From Obesumbacterium proteus (GTDB taxonomy: Bacteria; Pseudomonadota; Gammaproteobacteria; Enterobacterales; Enterobacteriaceae): a DNA stretch of 64,000 nt. The DNA lies in NCBI RefSeq assembly GCF_001586165.1, contig NZ_CP014608.1, positions 992,001-1,056,000 on the forward strand. The letters are read 5' to 3'. Shown piece by piece: positions 17,292 through 26,011 of the stretch. The notes beneath the pieces are model-generated. The model saw nothing but the letters and a program-made list of their open reading frames with translations, was not told the origin of the DNA and did no database searches. The translations under genes and the position numbers were made by a program. Each line of letters begins with the position of its first letter. The first letter of the stretch is position 1.

Positions 17292-18676
17292 GGCGACTGC
17301 GCTTCTCGCCGCGTAGCTCATTTGCCCGCACGTTGTTGCTGATTGTCACCTTACTGTTTGTCAGTTTGGTGACAACCTATTTGGTGGTGCTGAATTTCGC
17401 GATTCTGCCTAGCCTACAGCAATTTAATAAGGTGCTGGCGTATGAAGTCCGTATGTTGATGACGGACAAGCTACAGCTTGAGGATGGTACACAGCTGGAG
17501 GTTCCTCCGGCGTTTCGGCGCGAAATTTATCGTGAGCTGGGCATTTCTCTGTATACCAATTCTGCGGCGGAGGAGAGTGGTCTGCGCTGGGCGCAGCACT
17601 ATCAATTCCTCAGCCAGCAGATGGCGCAGCAGCTGGGCGGCCCAACCGATGTTCGCGTTGAAATAAGTAAGAACACACCGGTGGTGTGGCTCAAAACGTG
17701 GTTATCGCCTGATATTTGGGTGCGCGTTCCGCTGACGGAAATCCATCAGGGAGACTTCTCTCCGCTGTTCAGATATACCTTGGCGATTATGCTGCTGGCG
17801 ATTGGTGGCGCATGGCTGTTCATTCGCATTCAGAACCGACCCTTGGTGGAACTTGAACATGCCGCCATACAGGTGGGGAAAGGACATATACCCCCGCCGC
17901 TGCGTGAATATGGCGCGTCTGAAGTTCGCTCCGTGACGCGGGCATTTAACCAAATGGCGGCAGGGGTTAAGCAACTTGCCGACGATCGTACCCTGCTGAT
18001 GGCGGGCGTGAGCCACGATTTACGCACGCCGCTGACGCGTATTCGTTTAGCGACGGAGATGATGAGCAGCGAAGATGGCTATCTGGCGGAATCGATAAAC
18101 AAAGATACCGAAGAGTGCAATGCCATCATTGAGCAGTTCATTGACTATCTGCGCACTGGGCAGGAAATGCAGACCGAGATTTGCGATCTGAACGGTATTT
18201 TGGCCGAAGTCGTGGCCGCTGAAAGCGGTTATGAACGGGTGATCGACACCGATCTTGCTGAAGGTGAACTGCTGGTTGATGTGCATCCGCTGTCGATTAA
18301 GCGTGCTGCGGTCAATATGGTGGTTAACGCTACCCGCTACGGTAACGGCTGGATTAAAGTGAGCAGCGGCACTGAAGGCAAAAGGGCATGGTTCCAAGTG
18401 GAAGATGACGGCCCTGGTATCGCTCCAGAGCAGTTAGCGCATCTCTTCCAACCTTTCGTGCGGGGCGAAAGTGCCCGAACAACCAGCGGAACAGGGCTGG
18501 GGCTGGCGATCCTGCAACGTATTATCGACGGGCACTCTGGTAGCTTGGATATCGGCACCAGCGAACGCGGTGGGCTGCGTATCCGCGCATTGTTATTGAT
18601 GCCTGAGTCAGATCCTCTTACAGCGCATGACTCAAAATCAAGTCATAAAAAGAAAGACAAAGAGTCTCATCACTGA
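17288..18676 (+). CDS. envZ: Osmosensor histidine kinase EnvZ
   Basis: Inner-membrane sensor that phosphorylates and dephosphorylates OmpR. The 462 residues (E. coli 450) show a first membrane helix (LLLIVTLLFVSLVTTYLVVL), a periplasmic domain, a second helix (TLAIMLLAIGGAWLFI), HAMP, then the dimerisation domain with His243 in GVSHDLRTPLTRI. The ATP-binding N, G1 and G2 boxes follow (VNMVVNATRYG, VEDDGPGIAPE, GTGLGLAIL). The Lys/Ser/His-rich tail (SKSSHKKKDKESHH) explains the extra length. Confidence 0.97.
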   Translation: MRRLRFSPRSSFARTLLLIVTLLFVSLVTTYLVVLNFAILPSLQQFNKVLAYEVRMLMTDKLQLEDGTQLEVPPAFRREIYRELGISLYTNSAAEESGLRWAQHYQFLSQQMAQQLGGPTDVRVEISKNTPVVWLKTWLSPDIWVRVPLTEIHQGDFSPLFRYTLAIMLLAIGGAWLFIRIQNRPLVELEHAAIQVGKGHIPPPLREYGASEVRSVTRAFNQMAAGVKQLADDRTLLMAGVSHDLRTPLTRIRLATEMMSSEDGYLAESINKDTEECNAIIEQFIDYLRTGQEMQTEICDLNGILAEVVAAESGYERVIDTDLAEGELLVDVHPLSIKRAAVNMVVNATRYGNGWIKVSSGTEGKRAWFQVEDDGPGIAPEQLAHLFQPFVRGESARTTSGTGLGLAILQRIIDGHSGSLDIGTSERGGLRIRALLLMPESDPLTAHDSKSSHKKKDKESHH

Positions 18677-18731
18677 TGATTCATCGTCTTTGCCGATGTG
18701 AATAAGTTGAGATAAACACGCTAGAAAAATA

Positions 18732-18754
18732 AAAGGAGCCAAATGGCTCCTTTT
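18732..18754. terminator. Bidirectional terminator between envZ and pckA
   Basis: AAAGGAGCC and GGCTCCTTT form a 9-bp stem around AAATG, with A residues before and TTTTGTATTTTT after. It serves both convergent genes. Confidence 0.88.
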
Positions 18755-18771
18755 GTATTTTTACCGCTAAA

Positions 18772-20391
18772 TCAAACCTTAGGGCCGACTTTCACCAGTG
18801 CCGCACCTGCTGGCGTGTCGGTGTATTTATCAAAGTTAGTGACAAAACGCTGCGCCAGATCTTGCGCTTTTTCCTGCCACTGCTCTTTGCTGGCGTAGGT
18901 ATCGCGTGGATCCAGAATGTCAGGATTCACACCCGGCAGCGCCGTGGGTACTGCCAGATCGAAAATTGGTAGCGTGAAGGTTTCAGCGTTATCAATCTCG
19001 CCGCTCAGAATGGCATCGATAATGGCGCGCGTATCTTTGATAGAAATACGTTTGCCGGTTCCGTTCCACCCGGTATTCACCAGATAGGCCTGAGCGCCCG
19101 CCGCTTGCATGCGCTTAACCAGCACTTCTGCATATTTGGTTGGATGCAGAGACAGGAATGCAGCACCGAAACAGGCGGAGAAGGTAGGCGTTGGTTCTGT
19201 TACGCCACGTTCGGTACCAGCCAGTTTGGCGGTAAACCCAGACAGGAAGTGATACTGAGTTTGGTCTGCGGTTAAGCGAGAAACCGGTGGCAGCACGCCA
19301 AATGCGTCGGCGGTTAAGAAAATAACCTTCTTCGCGTGGCCCGCTTTTGAAACCGGCTTAACAATGTTCTGGATATGGTAAATCGGGTAAGAAACGCGGG
19401 TGTTTTCAGTTTTTGAACCGTCGTTAAAATCGACCGTGCCATCTTCCAGCACGACCACGTTCTCCAGCAGTGCATCGCGGGTGATCGCGTGGTAGATATC
19501 TGGTTCAGCCTCTTCAGACAGCTTGATGGTTTTCGCGTAGCAACCGCCTTCGAAGTTAAATACGCCGTCATCGTCCCAGCCGTGCTCATCATCGCCGATG
19601 AGCTGGCGCTTTGGATCGGTTGAAAGCGTTGTTTTACCCGTGCCAGACAGGCCGAAGAAAATCGCCACGTCGCCTTTTTCGCCCACGTTGGCAGAGCAGT
19701 GCATAGACGCGATATTTTTCAGCGGCAGCAGGTAGTTCATGATGGAGAACATCCCTTTCTTCATTTCGCCGCCGTACCACGTACCGCCGATCAGCTGGAT
19801 GCGTTCAGTAAGGTTAAACGCAACAAAGTTCTCAGAGTTTAATCCCTGTTCTTTCCACTGCGGGTTGGTGCATTTGGCGCCGTTCATCACGATGAAATCG
19901 GGCTTGAAGCTCGCCAGTTCTTCGTCAGTAGGGCGGATAAACATGTTTTTAACGAAATGAGCCTGCCATGCGACTTCGGTAATGAAACGAACGCTTAGGC
20001 GGGTGTCGCTGTTTGCTCCGCAGAATGCATCGACAATGAATAAACGCTTACCTGAAAGCTCTTTGGTGACGAGCGATTTCAGATGCTGCCAAGTTTCAAC
20101 GGAAAGAGGGTGGTTATCGTTTTTGCCTTTCCCTTGATCTGACCACCAAACGGTATCGCGAGTCACATCGTCGCGCACAATGTACTTATCTTTCGGTGAA
20201 CGACCGGTGAAAATCCCAGTATCAACGGCAACTGCGCCAAGCGTTGTTACTGTTCCGCGTTCATATCCCTCTAGATTAGGAGCGGTTTCTTCTTGGAAGA
20301 GCAGGTCATAGCTAGGGTTGTAGATGATCTCAGCTGCGTCAGTAATTCCATATTCTGCTAAATCCTGTGGGGTTAAGCCTTTCGTATGCAT
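18772..20391 (-). CDS. pckA: Phosphoenolpyruvate carboxykinase (ATP) PckA
   Basis: Gluconeogenic enzyme converting oxaloacetate and ATP to phosphoenolpyruvate, CO2 and ADP. The 539 residues match the family length. Visible are the substrate region RSPKDKYIVRD, the kinase-1a P-loop GLSGTGKTTLS, the metal-binding kinase-2 segment LIGDDEHGWDDDGVFNFEGGCYAK and the adenine-binding NTGWNGTGKRI. Confidence 0.98.
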   Translation of the reverse strand: MHTKGLTPQDLAEYGITDAAEIIYNPSYDLLFQEETAPNLEGYERGTVTTLGAVAVDTGIFTGRSPKDKYIVRDDVTRDTVWWSDQGKGKNDNHPLSVETWQHLKSLVTKELSGKRLFIVDAFCGANSDTRLSVRFITEVAWQAHFVKNMFIRPTDEELASFKPDFIVMNGAKCTNPQWKEQGLNSENFVAFNLTERIQLIGGTWYGGEMKKGMFSIMNYLLPLKNIASMHCSANVGEKGDVAIFFGLSGTGKTTLSTDPKRQLIGDDEHGWDDDGVFNFEGGCYAKTIKLSEEAEPDIYHAITRDALLENVVVLEDGTVDFNDGSKTENTRVSYPIYHIQNIVKPVSKAGHAKKVIFLTADAFGVLPPVSRLTADQTQYHFLSGFTAKLAGTERGVTEPTPTFSACFGAAFLSLHPTKYAEVLVKRMQAAGAQAYLVNTGWNGTGKRISIKDTRAIIDAILSGEIDNAETFTLPIFDLAVPTALPGVNPDILDPRDTYASKEQWQEKAQDLAQRFVTNFDKYTDTPAGAALVKVGPKV

Positions 20392-20574
20392 GACACTACT
20401 CCTTTCCTTGTAAGATTAGATTTTTTACTAGGTCTAGTGTCAAAGATTGGAGCCTGTTTAACCGAGAGAACCATCAAAAAAAACAATTTTCATCCGGCTT
20501 TCATTCAGTTATGAGATGGATGCCACGGAATTTGCGCGTAGATAATCTATATATGCTGAGCAGGATCAATGAAA

Positions 20575-20596
20575 AAGCCCGCACAATGGCGGGCTT
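20575..20596 (-). terminator. Terminator downstream of hslO
   Basis: AAGCCCGC and GCGGGCTT enclose a short loop (ACAATG read on the plus strand). On the minus strand the stem is followed by TTTTC, about 27 bases after the hslO stop. Confidence 0.8.
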
Positions 20597-20622
20597 CGTG
20601 TTTGGCATGACGACATTAATGC

Positions 20623-21504
20623 TTAATGAACGCACTCGTCGTTGTGGTTTTGTCCACCTGCCAGTAATGATTCGATATCAATTTTATCAAATACATAGTG
20701 GTTACCGCAGTAATCACAGTGCATATCGATGTTGCCATCTTCTTCTAACATGTGGTTCAGCTCTTCCACTGGAACGGTCAGCAGTGCGCTGGCGCTGCGC
20801 TCGCGTGAACAGGTGCAGCGGAAAGTGACGTCTTGTGGCTCATACAGGGTGACTTCTTCCTGATGATAAAGACGATAAAGCACTTCGTTTGCTGGAAGAC
20901 CGAACAGCTCTTCAGATTTTACCGTCGCGGTCAGCTGAGCCAGATGCGATAAATCTTCCACGTTATTCGGCTGTGCAGGCATGATTTGCAACAACATACC
21001 GGCTGCACATGCATTGCCATCGTGCTCACCGGTACGGATGAACAAACGGGTTGGCAGCTGTTCAGACTGCATGAAATAGGCTTCTAAGCATTCAGCCAGC
21101 GTTTCACCTTCTAGGCCAACTACGCCCTGATAACGCTCGCCTTCGCTTGGTGTGATGGTAATAACCATCACCGCATTGCCTAACATTTCACGCATGCTGC
21201 TGCCTTCGGCGATATCGCCCTGCAAACGTGCAACGCCGCGCATTTCCTGCTGGTTGTTACCGTTGATGACGGCCATTTTCAATGGGCCATCGCCCTGAAG
21301 CTGAACGGTGATGTCACCGTCAAATTTCAGCGTAGCGGTCAGAAGGCTAGTGGCAACCAACAGTTCGCCCAGCAGCGTTTGTACCGGTGCCGGATAGCTG
21401 TGGTTTTCGAGCATCTGCTGGAAAGTGTGGCTGGCGGTGACCAGCTCGCCGCGAACGGCCATATTTTCAAACAGATAGCGATGTAATTGGTCGTGATTAG
21501 ACAT
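20623..21504 (-). CDS. hslO: Redox-regulated chaperone Hsp33
   Basis: Holdase chaperone activated by oxidation and unfolding. The 293 residues (E. coli 292) carry the four zinc-binding redox cysteines in the C-terminal domain: CTC in FRCTCSRERS and CDYC in MHCDYCGNHYVF. The N-terminal substrate-binding domain is full length. It is the distal gene of the yrfG-hslR-hslO cluster, 49 bases after hslR. Confidence 0.97.
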   Translation of the reverse strand: MSNHDQLHRYLFENMAVRGELVTASHTFQQMLENHSYPAPVQTLLGELLVATSLLTATLKFDGDITVQLQGDGPLKMAVINGNNQQEMRGVARLQGDIAEGSSMREMLGNAVMVITITPSEGERYQGVVGLEGETLAECLEAYFMQSEQLPTRLFIRTGEHDGNACAAGMLLQIMPAQPNNVEDLSHLAQLTATVKSEELFGLPANEVLYRLYHQEEVTLYEPQDVTFRCTCSRERSASALLTVPVEELNHMLEEDGNIDMHCDYCGNHYVFDKIDIESLLAGGQNHNDECVH

Positions 21505-21553
21505 GGTTTTCTCTCTTAGGACTGCCGGTTTATCCAGCTAGCCGTTTTTAAAT

Positions 21554-21970
21554 TTATTCGTTTGAAGCTTGTTCGCTTTTAAATTTCAGCAACGTGCGAC
21601 GCTCTTTTTTGTCAGGGCGGCGATCGGGATGCGGCATGGTTAGCGCATTCATCTTGCGTGCGAGTGCAACCTTTTCGCGGTTTTCAATGCTGGCCGCTGT
21701 TTCTTCATAAAGCTGCTGAGCATCGGCGGCGCCGCGTCGCTGTGCCGTGAGCGCGGTGACGATAACGGTTCGATCGTCATTGCCTTGGCGTAGCTTAATT
21801 TCAGCGCCAATCTCTACGGATTTGCTGGGCTTACCGCGCTGTCCGTTGTAGTGGACTTTGCCACCGTCGACCATGTCGCGGGCAATGGCGCGGGTTTTAT
21901 AGAACCGTGCGGCCCAGAGCCATTTATCCAAACGAATGGCGCTGTCTTCCTGTTCGTTCTTACCTTTCAT
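21554..21970 (-). CDS. hslR: Heat-shock ribosome-associated protein Hsp15
   Basis: Binds 50S subunits carrying a stalled nascent chain and helps recycle them. The 138-residue product (E. coli 133) starts with an S4-type RNA-binding domain (RLDKWLWAARFYKTRAIARDMVDGGKVHYNG) and ends with a basic tail (MPHPDRRPDKKERRTLLKF). The ATG at 21970 with AGGAG upstream was chosen over the longer frame to 22069, which intrudes on yrfG. Confidence 0.95.
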   Translation of the reverse strand: MKGKNEQEDSAIRLDKWLWAARFYKTRAIARDMVDGGKVHYNGQRGKPSKSVEIGAEIKLRQGNDDRTVIVTALTAQRRGAADAQQLYEETAASIENREKVALARKMNALTMPHPDRRPDKKERRTLLKFKSEQASNE

Positions 21971-22028
21971 GTCGGCTCCTACCTGTATGAGTTCGCCCAA
22001 GGTGCCGAGCTTTCGCTGCCGCAGCGAA

Positions 22029-22721
22029 CTACTGTGGCTGAAAGGCTGGCAATAATGTACGGTAATCATTCATGGACGGATGGCGTGAGAATTGCTTTTC
22101 GGCCATGCTTGAGTCCGGGTTGCGAACACCAAGGCAGTAGCGAATACCATAGCTTTGGGCTGCATCCAGAATGGGTTCGGCATCATCGACAAACAGCGTA
22201 GTTGCAGGATTAAAACCAGTACGTTTTTGTACCGCCTGCCACAGTCGCTGATCTTCCTTCGGATAACCAAATGTGTGGGTGGAAAATAATAAATCAAGAT
22301 GCTGATCGAGTCCGGTGTGCTGCAACTTCACCGCAAGCCCGTGTGGATGGGCGTTAGTCAGCAAAATAGTTTTTCTGCCGCTGGCACGAAGTGCCTCTAA
22401 AAACGGTTGAGTATCTTGGCGTAAACGCGCACGAGCGCCAACTTCGGAGGTCATTTGATAGATATCTAAGTCTAGACGATCGCTCCAATAGTCAAAGCAG
22501 TACCAATTCAGCGTATGTTGCACCGCGTTATATTCATGGCGGATGAGTTTTTTGGCTTCATCAAGCGTAATGCCGCGGCGCTCGCTCAGAGTCTGTGGCA
22601 CCAGATTAAGCCAAAAGTAGCTGTCAAACTCCAGATCAAGCAATGTTCCATCCATATCTAGCAATACGGTTTCGATTTCTTGCCAATTAAAATTCGGCTG
22701 ATGGTTCAGGGTAGGGGACAT
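22029..22721 (-). CDS. yrfG: HAD-type GMP/IMP nucleotidase YrfG
   Basis: HAD-superfamily phosphatase acting on purine mononucleotides in E. coli. The 230 residues contain motif I DMDGTLLD with catalytic aspartates near residue 21, motif II LLTNAHPHG, the lysine in FGYPKEDQRLW and motif IV FVDDAEPILDAA. The gene sits between igaA and hslR, as in E. coli. Confidence 0.93.
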   Translation of the reverse strand: MSPTLNHQPNFNWQEIETVLLDMDGTLLDLEFDSYFWLNLVPQTLSERRGITLDEAKKLIRHEYNAVQHTLNWYCFDYWSDRLDLDIYQMTSEVGARARLRQDTQPFLEALRASGRKTILLTNAHPHGLAVKLQHTGLDQHLDLLFSTHTFGYPKEDQRLWQAVQKRTGFNPATTLFVDDAEPILDAAQSYGIRYCLGVRNPDSSMAEKQFSRHPSMNDYRTLLPAFQPQ

Positions 22722-22745
22722 ACAGGCTCCTGCTAGATAGGCGAA

Positions 22746-22767
22746 AAGGCCAGCGGATGCTGGCCTT
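22746..22767 (-). terminator. Terminator downstream of igaA
   Basis: AAGGCCAGC and GCTGGCCTT form a 9-bp stem with a 4-base loop; on the minus strand it is followed by TTCGCC after two T residues, so the T-run is short. It lies about 50 bases past the igaA stop. Confidence 0.6.
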
Positions 22768-22815
22768 AAGGAATTATATTTTTACTCGAGTGGCTTGTCA
22801 TGCCAGCCCTTGAAA

Positions 22816-24930
22816 TTAACGGCGCGGGGCGGTATCAAAAGGCATGATGTTATGGTTAATGCACTGGTCGTAGTAACGTTGTATCTCAGGAATACGATTC
22901 ATCGATTTCTGTATTCTGAACATAAACATCAGTGCGTTAACGATAATAATCAGCGTCACAGCGAGCAGCAGTGCGCAGGTTAAGATGTATCGCCATAGCG
23001 TTAGGCCGTCGGGTTCGCTGTGCAACATAATATGCCGAGTACCGTTGGCATCGGTACTTAGCTCGGTGATCACGCCGCTGGCTTTAAACGGGGTAGCCAG
23101 TAGCTGCTGTGAGAGTGACTCCAGCTCACGCCACTGATCGATAGCCGTGTAATCGTAGAGTGAAATGGCAGGCTGTGGATGATTTACCAACTGCTTACCT
23201 TCATCGCTGATAATCAAAAACCCGCCCGGCGGCGTTGCGGTGAGTGACTGTGCGGCCTGATGCGTCTCGCGATAATAGAACGAAGAGACGGCGCTATTGA
23301 CGATGTTTGATAATAGCTGGGCACTCGCCGGACGTAGCAGCACGTTCACGCCGTCCAGCCCCCCGTTTTGCGCTTTTTTCAGCAGTGCGCTCCATGATTT
23401 GCTGTTGCCAAGATTCACCAGCGAATTTTTTAGTCTTGTGCATTCAGACTGTTGCGCACAGAGATCTTCGGTTCGCAAAACGATATCAGCAAAGTCATCT
23501 AGCAAGATCATGCCGGATTTTTGAATTGCGCTAGCCAGTCCTGGGTTAACTTTCTGATCTTCATTGTTCGCGTTTAGCTGGCGATTCACCGTCGCAAGCA
23601 ATGCCGCGGCGTTATCTACGATATCAGACGCGGGTGCAGACATTGGGGTTGCGTTGCTCCAGTAAATCGCCGAGCAATCAAAAGGCATAAAGGGATAGCG
23701 CACTCCGTCTTGATAGGACGCGGGAACACGGCACATGCCGGTACCTTGAATGTTTAAGGTATCCCCAACGTGCAGCGGCAGCGCAGCCAGCGATTTCACG
23801 CTATTCACATCAACGCTGTGTGTTCCATGTAACCACGCGGAGCTGAGTTTGAATGGGATGCTGAGAGGCTGAGTCGTGAGCAGCAACGTGAGCGTAAGAA
23901 GCGCTCCACCGAGCAGCACGATATTGCGTCCCCAGCGCTGCAGGGGAAAGTTTTTAACCTCATCGTGCAGTGAGAGGAAACGCCCCTGACGCACCACGTG
24001 CCGACTGAGATACATCTCGATATCGGTTTTATGCCCGAGATCTTTTTGAATATAGTTCTGCCAATGTGCGGGATAGATGAGATCTAAGGTGCCTAGAGAT
24101 ACGTTGTTGATTTGCCCAACGTTAGACTCGCCAAATAACCCCCAGCGTTTGGGGATCCCGCGGATGCAGTGGATTTCTTTCAGATCGCGTTCGGAAGGGC
24201 GACTGTACAAGCGCCAAATACCCCATGCGATAAGCCCCGTGGCAACGGTGAGCAGCCACGGCATCAAGGCGTTAGGGCTCATGAGGCTGGCATACAGCAT
24301 GAGTAATGCCACCACGATGACGATAGATTCGCGAATACCGCCTTGCTGGCTGAGCTGGTACTCCAACTGGGTTTCTTTGCGAACGCCTTGCAGCTCGACT
24401 TTTTCACTTTCGGTTTGGCGAATTGAAGCGCTGCTGGTGCTATCGGGAGGAGGAAGCAAATCCTCGTGTGCTGCGTCAACCAACGAGTGGCCGTTGATGG
24501 AGATAACCAAAGGAATGCTGTGAGTTTTGATCACCTCAAGCTGGTTATCGTCGGCGATATATTGTTCCCAAAAAACGGGCAGGTGAACCTCAATATTATC
24601 AAGGTAATAGCGTCTTTTATTGGGATCGTCGGTGGTCAGTTCGTAGCGGGTTATCGCATGGACGAGCGGGTAAACGCGATCCCCCTGAGGCATCAGGCGA
24701 TGTTGAGCTACGGGCATGGGTGCATGAGAAGAACCTGAAGGAGAGTCTAGCTTATTGAGATATTGCTCAATGGCCTGAAGTTCATCTTTTTGCAGTTTGC
24801 GCAGTTTAGTTTTAAGAAATGGGAAAGATGTTGTTAATAAGGCAGATTTTTTCATCTTAGACCAATAGGCACATCCGGCAATCAGCAGGCAAAGGATCAG
24901 TAGGATTGATGCGATAGCTGGTGCGCTCAT
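22816..24930 (-). CDS. igaA: Rcs phosphorelay inhibitor IgaA (YrfF)
   Basis: Inner-membrane protein that holds the Rcs envelope-stress phosphorelay off, in E. coli and Salmonella. The 704 residues (E. coli 711) have the expected layout: an N-terminal membrane helix, a cytoplasmic domain, membrane helices near 205-245 (IVVALLMLYASLM, LTVATGLIAWGIW), a further helix near 340 (IVLLGGALLTLTLLL), a large periplasmic domain with cysteines, and a C-terminal helix (YILTCALLLAVTLIIIVNALMF). Confidence 0.93.
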   Translation of the reverse strand: MSAPAIASILLILCLLIAGCAYWSKMKKSALLTTSFPFLKTKLRKLQKDELQAIEQYLNKLDSPSGSSHAPMPVAQHRLMPQGDRVYPLVHAITRYELTTDDPNKRRYYLDNIEVHLPVFWEQYIADDNQLEVIKTHSIPLVISINGHSLVDAAHEDLLPPPDSTSSASIRQTESEKVELQGVRKETQLEYQLSQQGGIRESIVIVVALLMLYASLMSPNALMPWLLTVATGLIAWGIWRLYSRPSERDLKEIHCIRGIPKRWGLFGESNVGQINNVSLGTLDLIYPAHWQNYIQKDLGHKTDIEMYLSRHVVRQGRFLSLHDEVKNFPLQRWGRNIVLLGGALLTLTLLLTTQPLSIPFKLSSAWLHGTHSVDVNSVKSLAALPLHVGDTLNIQGTGMCRVPASYQDGVRYPFMPFDCSAIYWSNATPMSAPASDIVDNAAALLATVNRQLNANNEDQKVNPGLASAIQKSGMILLDDFADIVLRTEDLCAQQSECTRLKNSLVNLGNSKSWSALLKKAQNGGLDGVNVLLRPASAQLLSNIVNSAVSSFYYRETHQAAQSLTATPPGGFLIISDEGKQLVNHPQPAISLYDYTAIDQWRELESLSQQLLATPFKASGVITELSTDANGTRHIMLHSEPDGLTLWRYILTCALLLAVTLIIIVNALMFMFRIQKSMNRIPEIQRYYDQCINHNIMPFDTAPRR

Positions 24931-25379
24931 GCCGACCCCGTTTGGTAATCATCACCTTTCCACCTTGTCCAAAAGGACATTATACTGATGAATTATAAAG
25001 CGAATATAAATATATGTTATGAAATGATTTTATTTATAGTTTTGCAAAGATTGTCGCATATTTAAGTAAAAAGGTTAGCAGTCGGAGCCTGCTGATTATA
25101 TCGGCATTATCCGATTTTTCTCATGTGTGGCAAGTAATAGCGGCTTATTGGGTAGAATTTTTTGACTCTGGCTGGCTGGAAACAAGACTGCAAAATATAC
25201 TCAACAATTGTTGCGAATCTCACACCTTCTGCGCACAATGCAGAGTAGCTAATTACTGTGATCTGCATCTATAAACGAAAATATCGAATCAAAATATGTC
25301 GCCTGTCAGTCGCCATTCCCATGATTTGGATAGTGCAGTATTACGATAATCGACGGGAAACCATTAATTCGGGGCCATC
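24931..25379. promoter_or_regulatory. igaA-nudE divergent intergenic region
   Basis: This AT-rich 449-base gap has no convincing gene; small frames in it lack family matches. The CGGGG-type sequences just before igaA and the GGGG(CC)ATC just before nudE are weak ribosome sites. I see no clear operator or repeat. Confidence 0.4.
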
Positions 25380-25946
25380 ATGGAAAAACTCCCACAAAAG
25401 CCAAAAATTCTCAGCGTGGAAACCATTGCACGCTCACGCCTGTTTAATGTGGAGTCGGTGGACTTAGAGTTTAGCAATGGTGTGCGCCGCGTGTATGAGC
25501 GTATGCGTCCCTCTGAGCGCGAAGCCGTGATGATTGTGCCTATCCTCGGTGACGACCTACTGCTGATCCGCGAATATGCTGTCGGGATTGAGAGCTATGA
25601 ACTTGGTTTTCCTAAAGGGCTGATTGATCCTGGCGAAGACATTTTTCAGGCGGCAAATCGAGAGTTAATGGAAGAGGCGGGTTTTGGTGCCGAGCAGTTC
25701 ACTTTTTTGCATAAGCTGACGATGGCTCCTTCCTATTTTTCCAGTCGGATGAATATTGTTTTGGCCGAAGACCTTTTCCCTGAGCGTTTGGAAGGGGATG
25801 AGCCAGAACAGATGCCGGTTGTGCGCTGGCCGATCGCGCGCATGATGGAGCTGCTTGACGATCCTGATTTCCGCGAAGCGCGCAGCGTAAGCGCGTTGTT
25901 CTTAGTGCGAGAGCTTTTGGCTGCGCGAGCCGTTAAGGCTGGCTGA
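25380..25946 (+). CDS. nudE: ADP compounds hydrolase NudE
   Basis: Nudix pyrophosphatase cleaving ADP-ribose, NADH and related dinucleotides. The 188 residues (E. coli 186) contain the Nudix box near residues 80-102: GLIDPGEDIFQAANRELMEE followed by AGFG, with the RELMEE metal-binding glutamates intact. The start at 25380 (MEKLPQKPKIL) matches the family. Confidence 0.96.
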   Translation: MEKLPQKPKILSVETIARSRLFNVESVDLEFSNGVRRVYERMRPSEREAVMIVPILGDDLLLIREYAVGIESYELGFPKGLIDPGEDIFQAANRELMEEAGFGAEQFTFLHKLTMAPSYFSSRMNIVLAEDLFPERLEGDEPEQMPVVRWPIARMMELLDDPDFREARSVSALFLVRELLAARAVKAG

Positions 25947-25967
25947 TTTACGTCAGCGCGAAATATA

Positions 25968-25993
25968 AAAAAGGGGCCAATTGGCCCCTTTGT
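25968..25993. terminator. Bidirectional terminator between nudE and mrcA
   Basis: AAAGGGGCCAATTGGCCCCTTT is a near-perfect palindrome preceded by AA and followed by G and TC. It lies between the convergent ends of nudE and mrcA. Confidence 0.82.
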
Positions 25994-26011
25994 CATTTCA
26001 GTGGTTCTGCA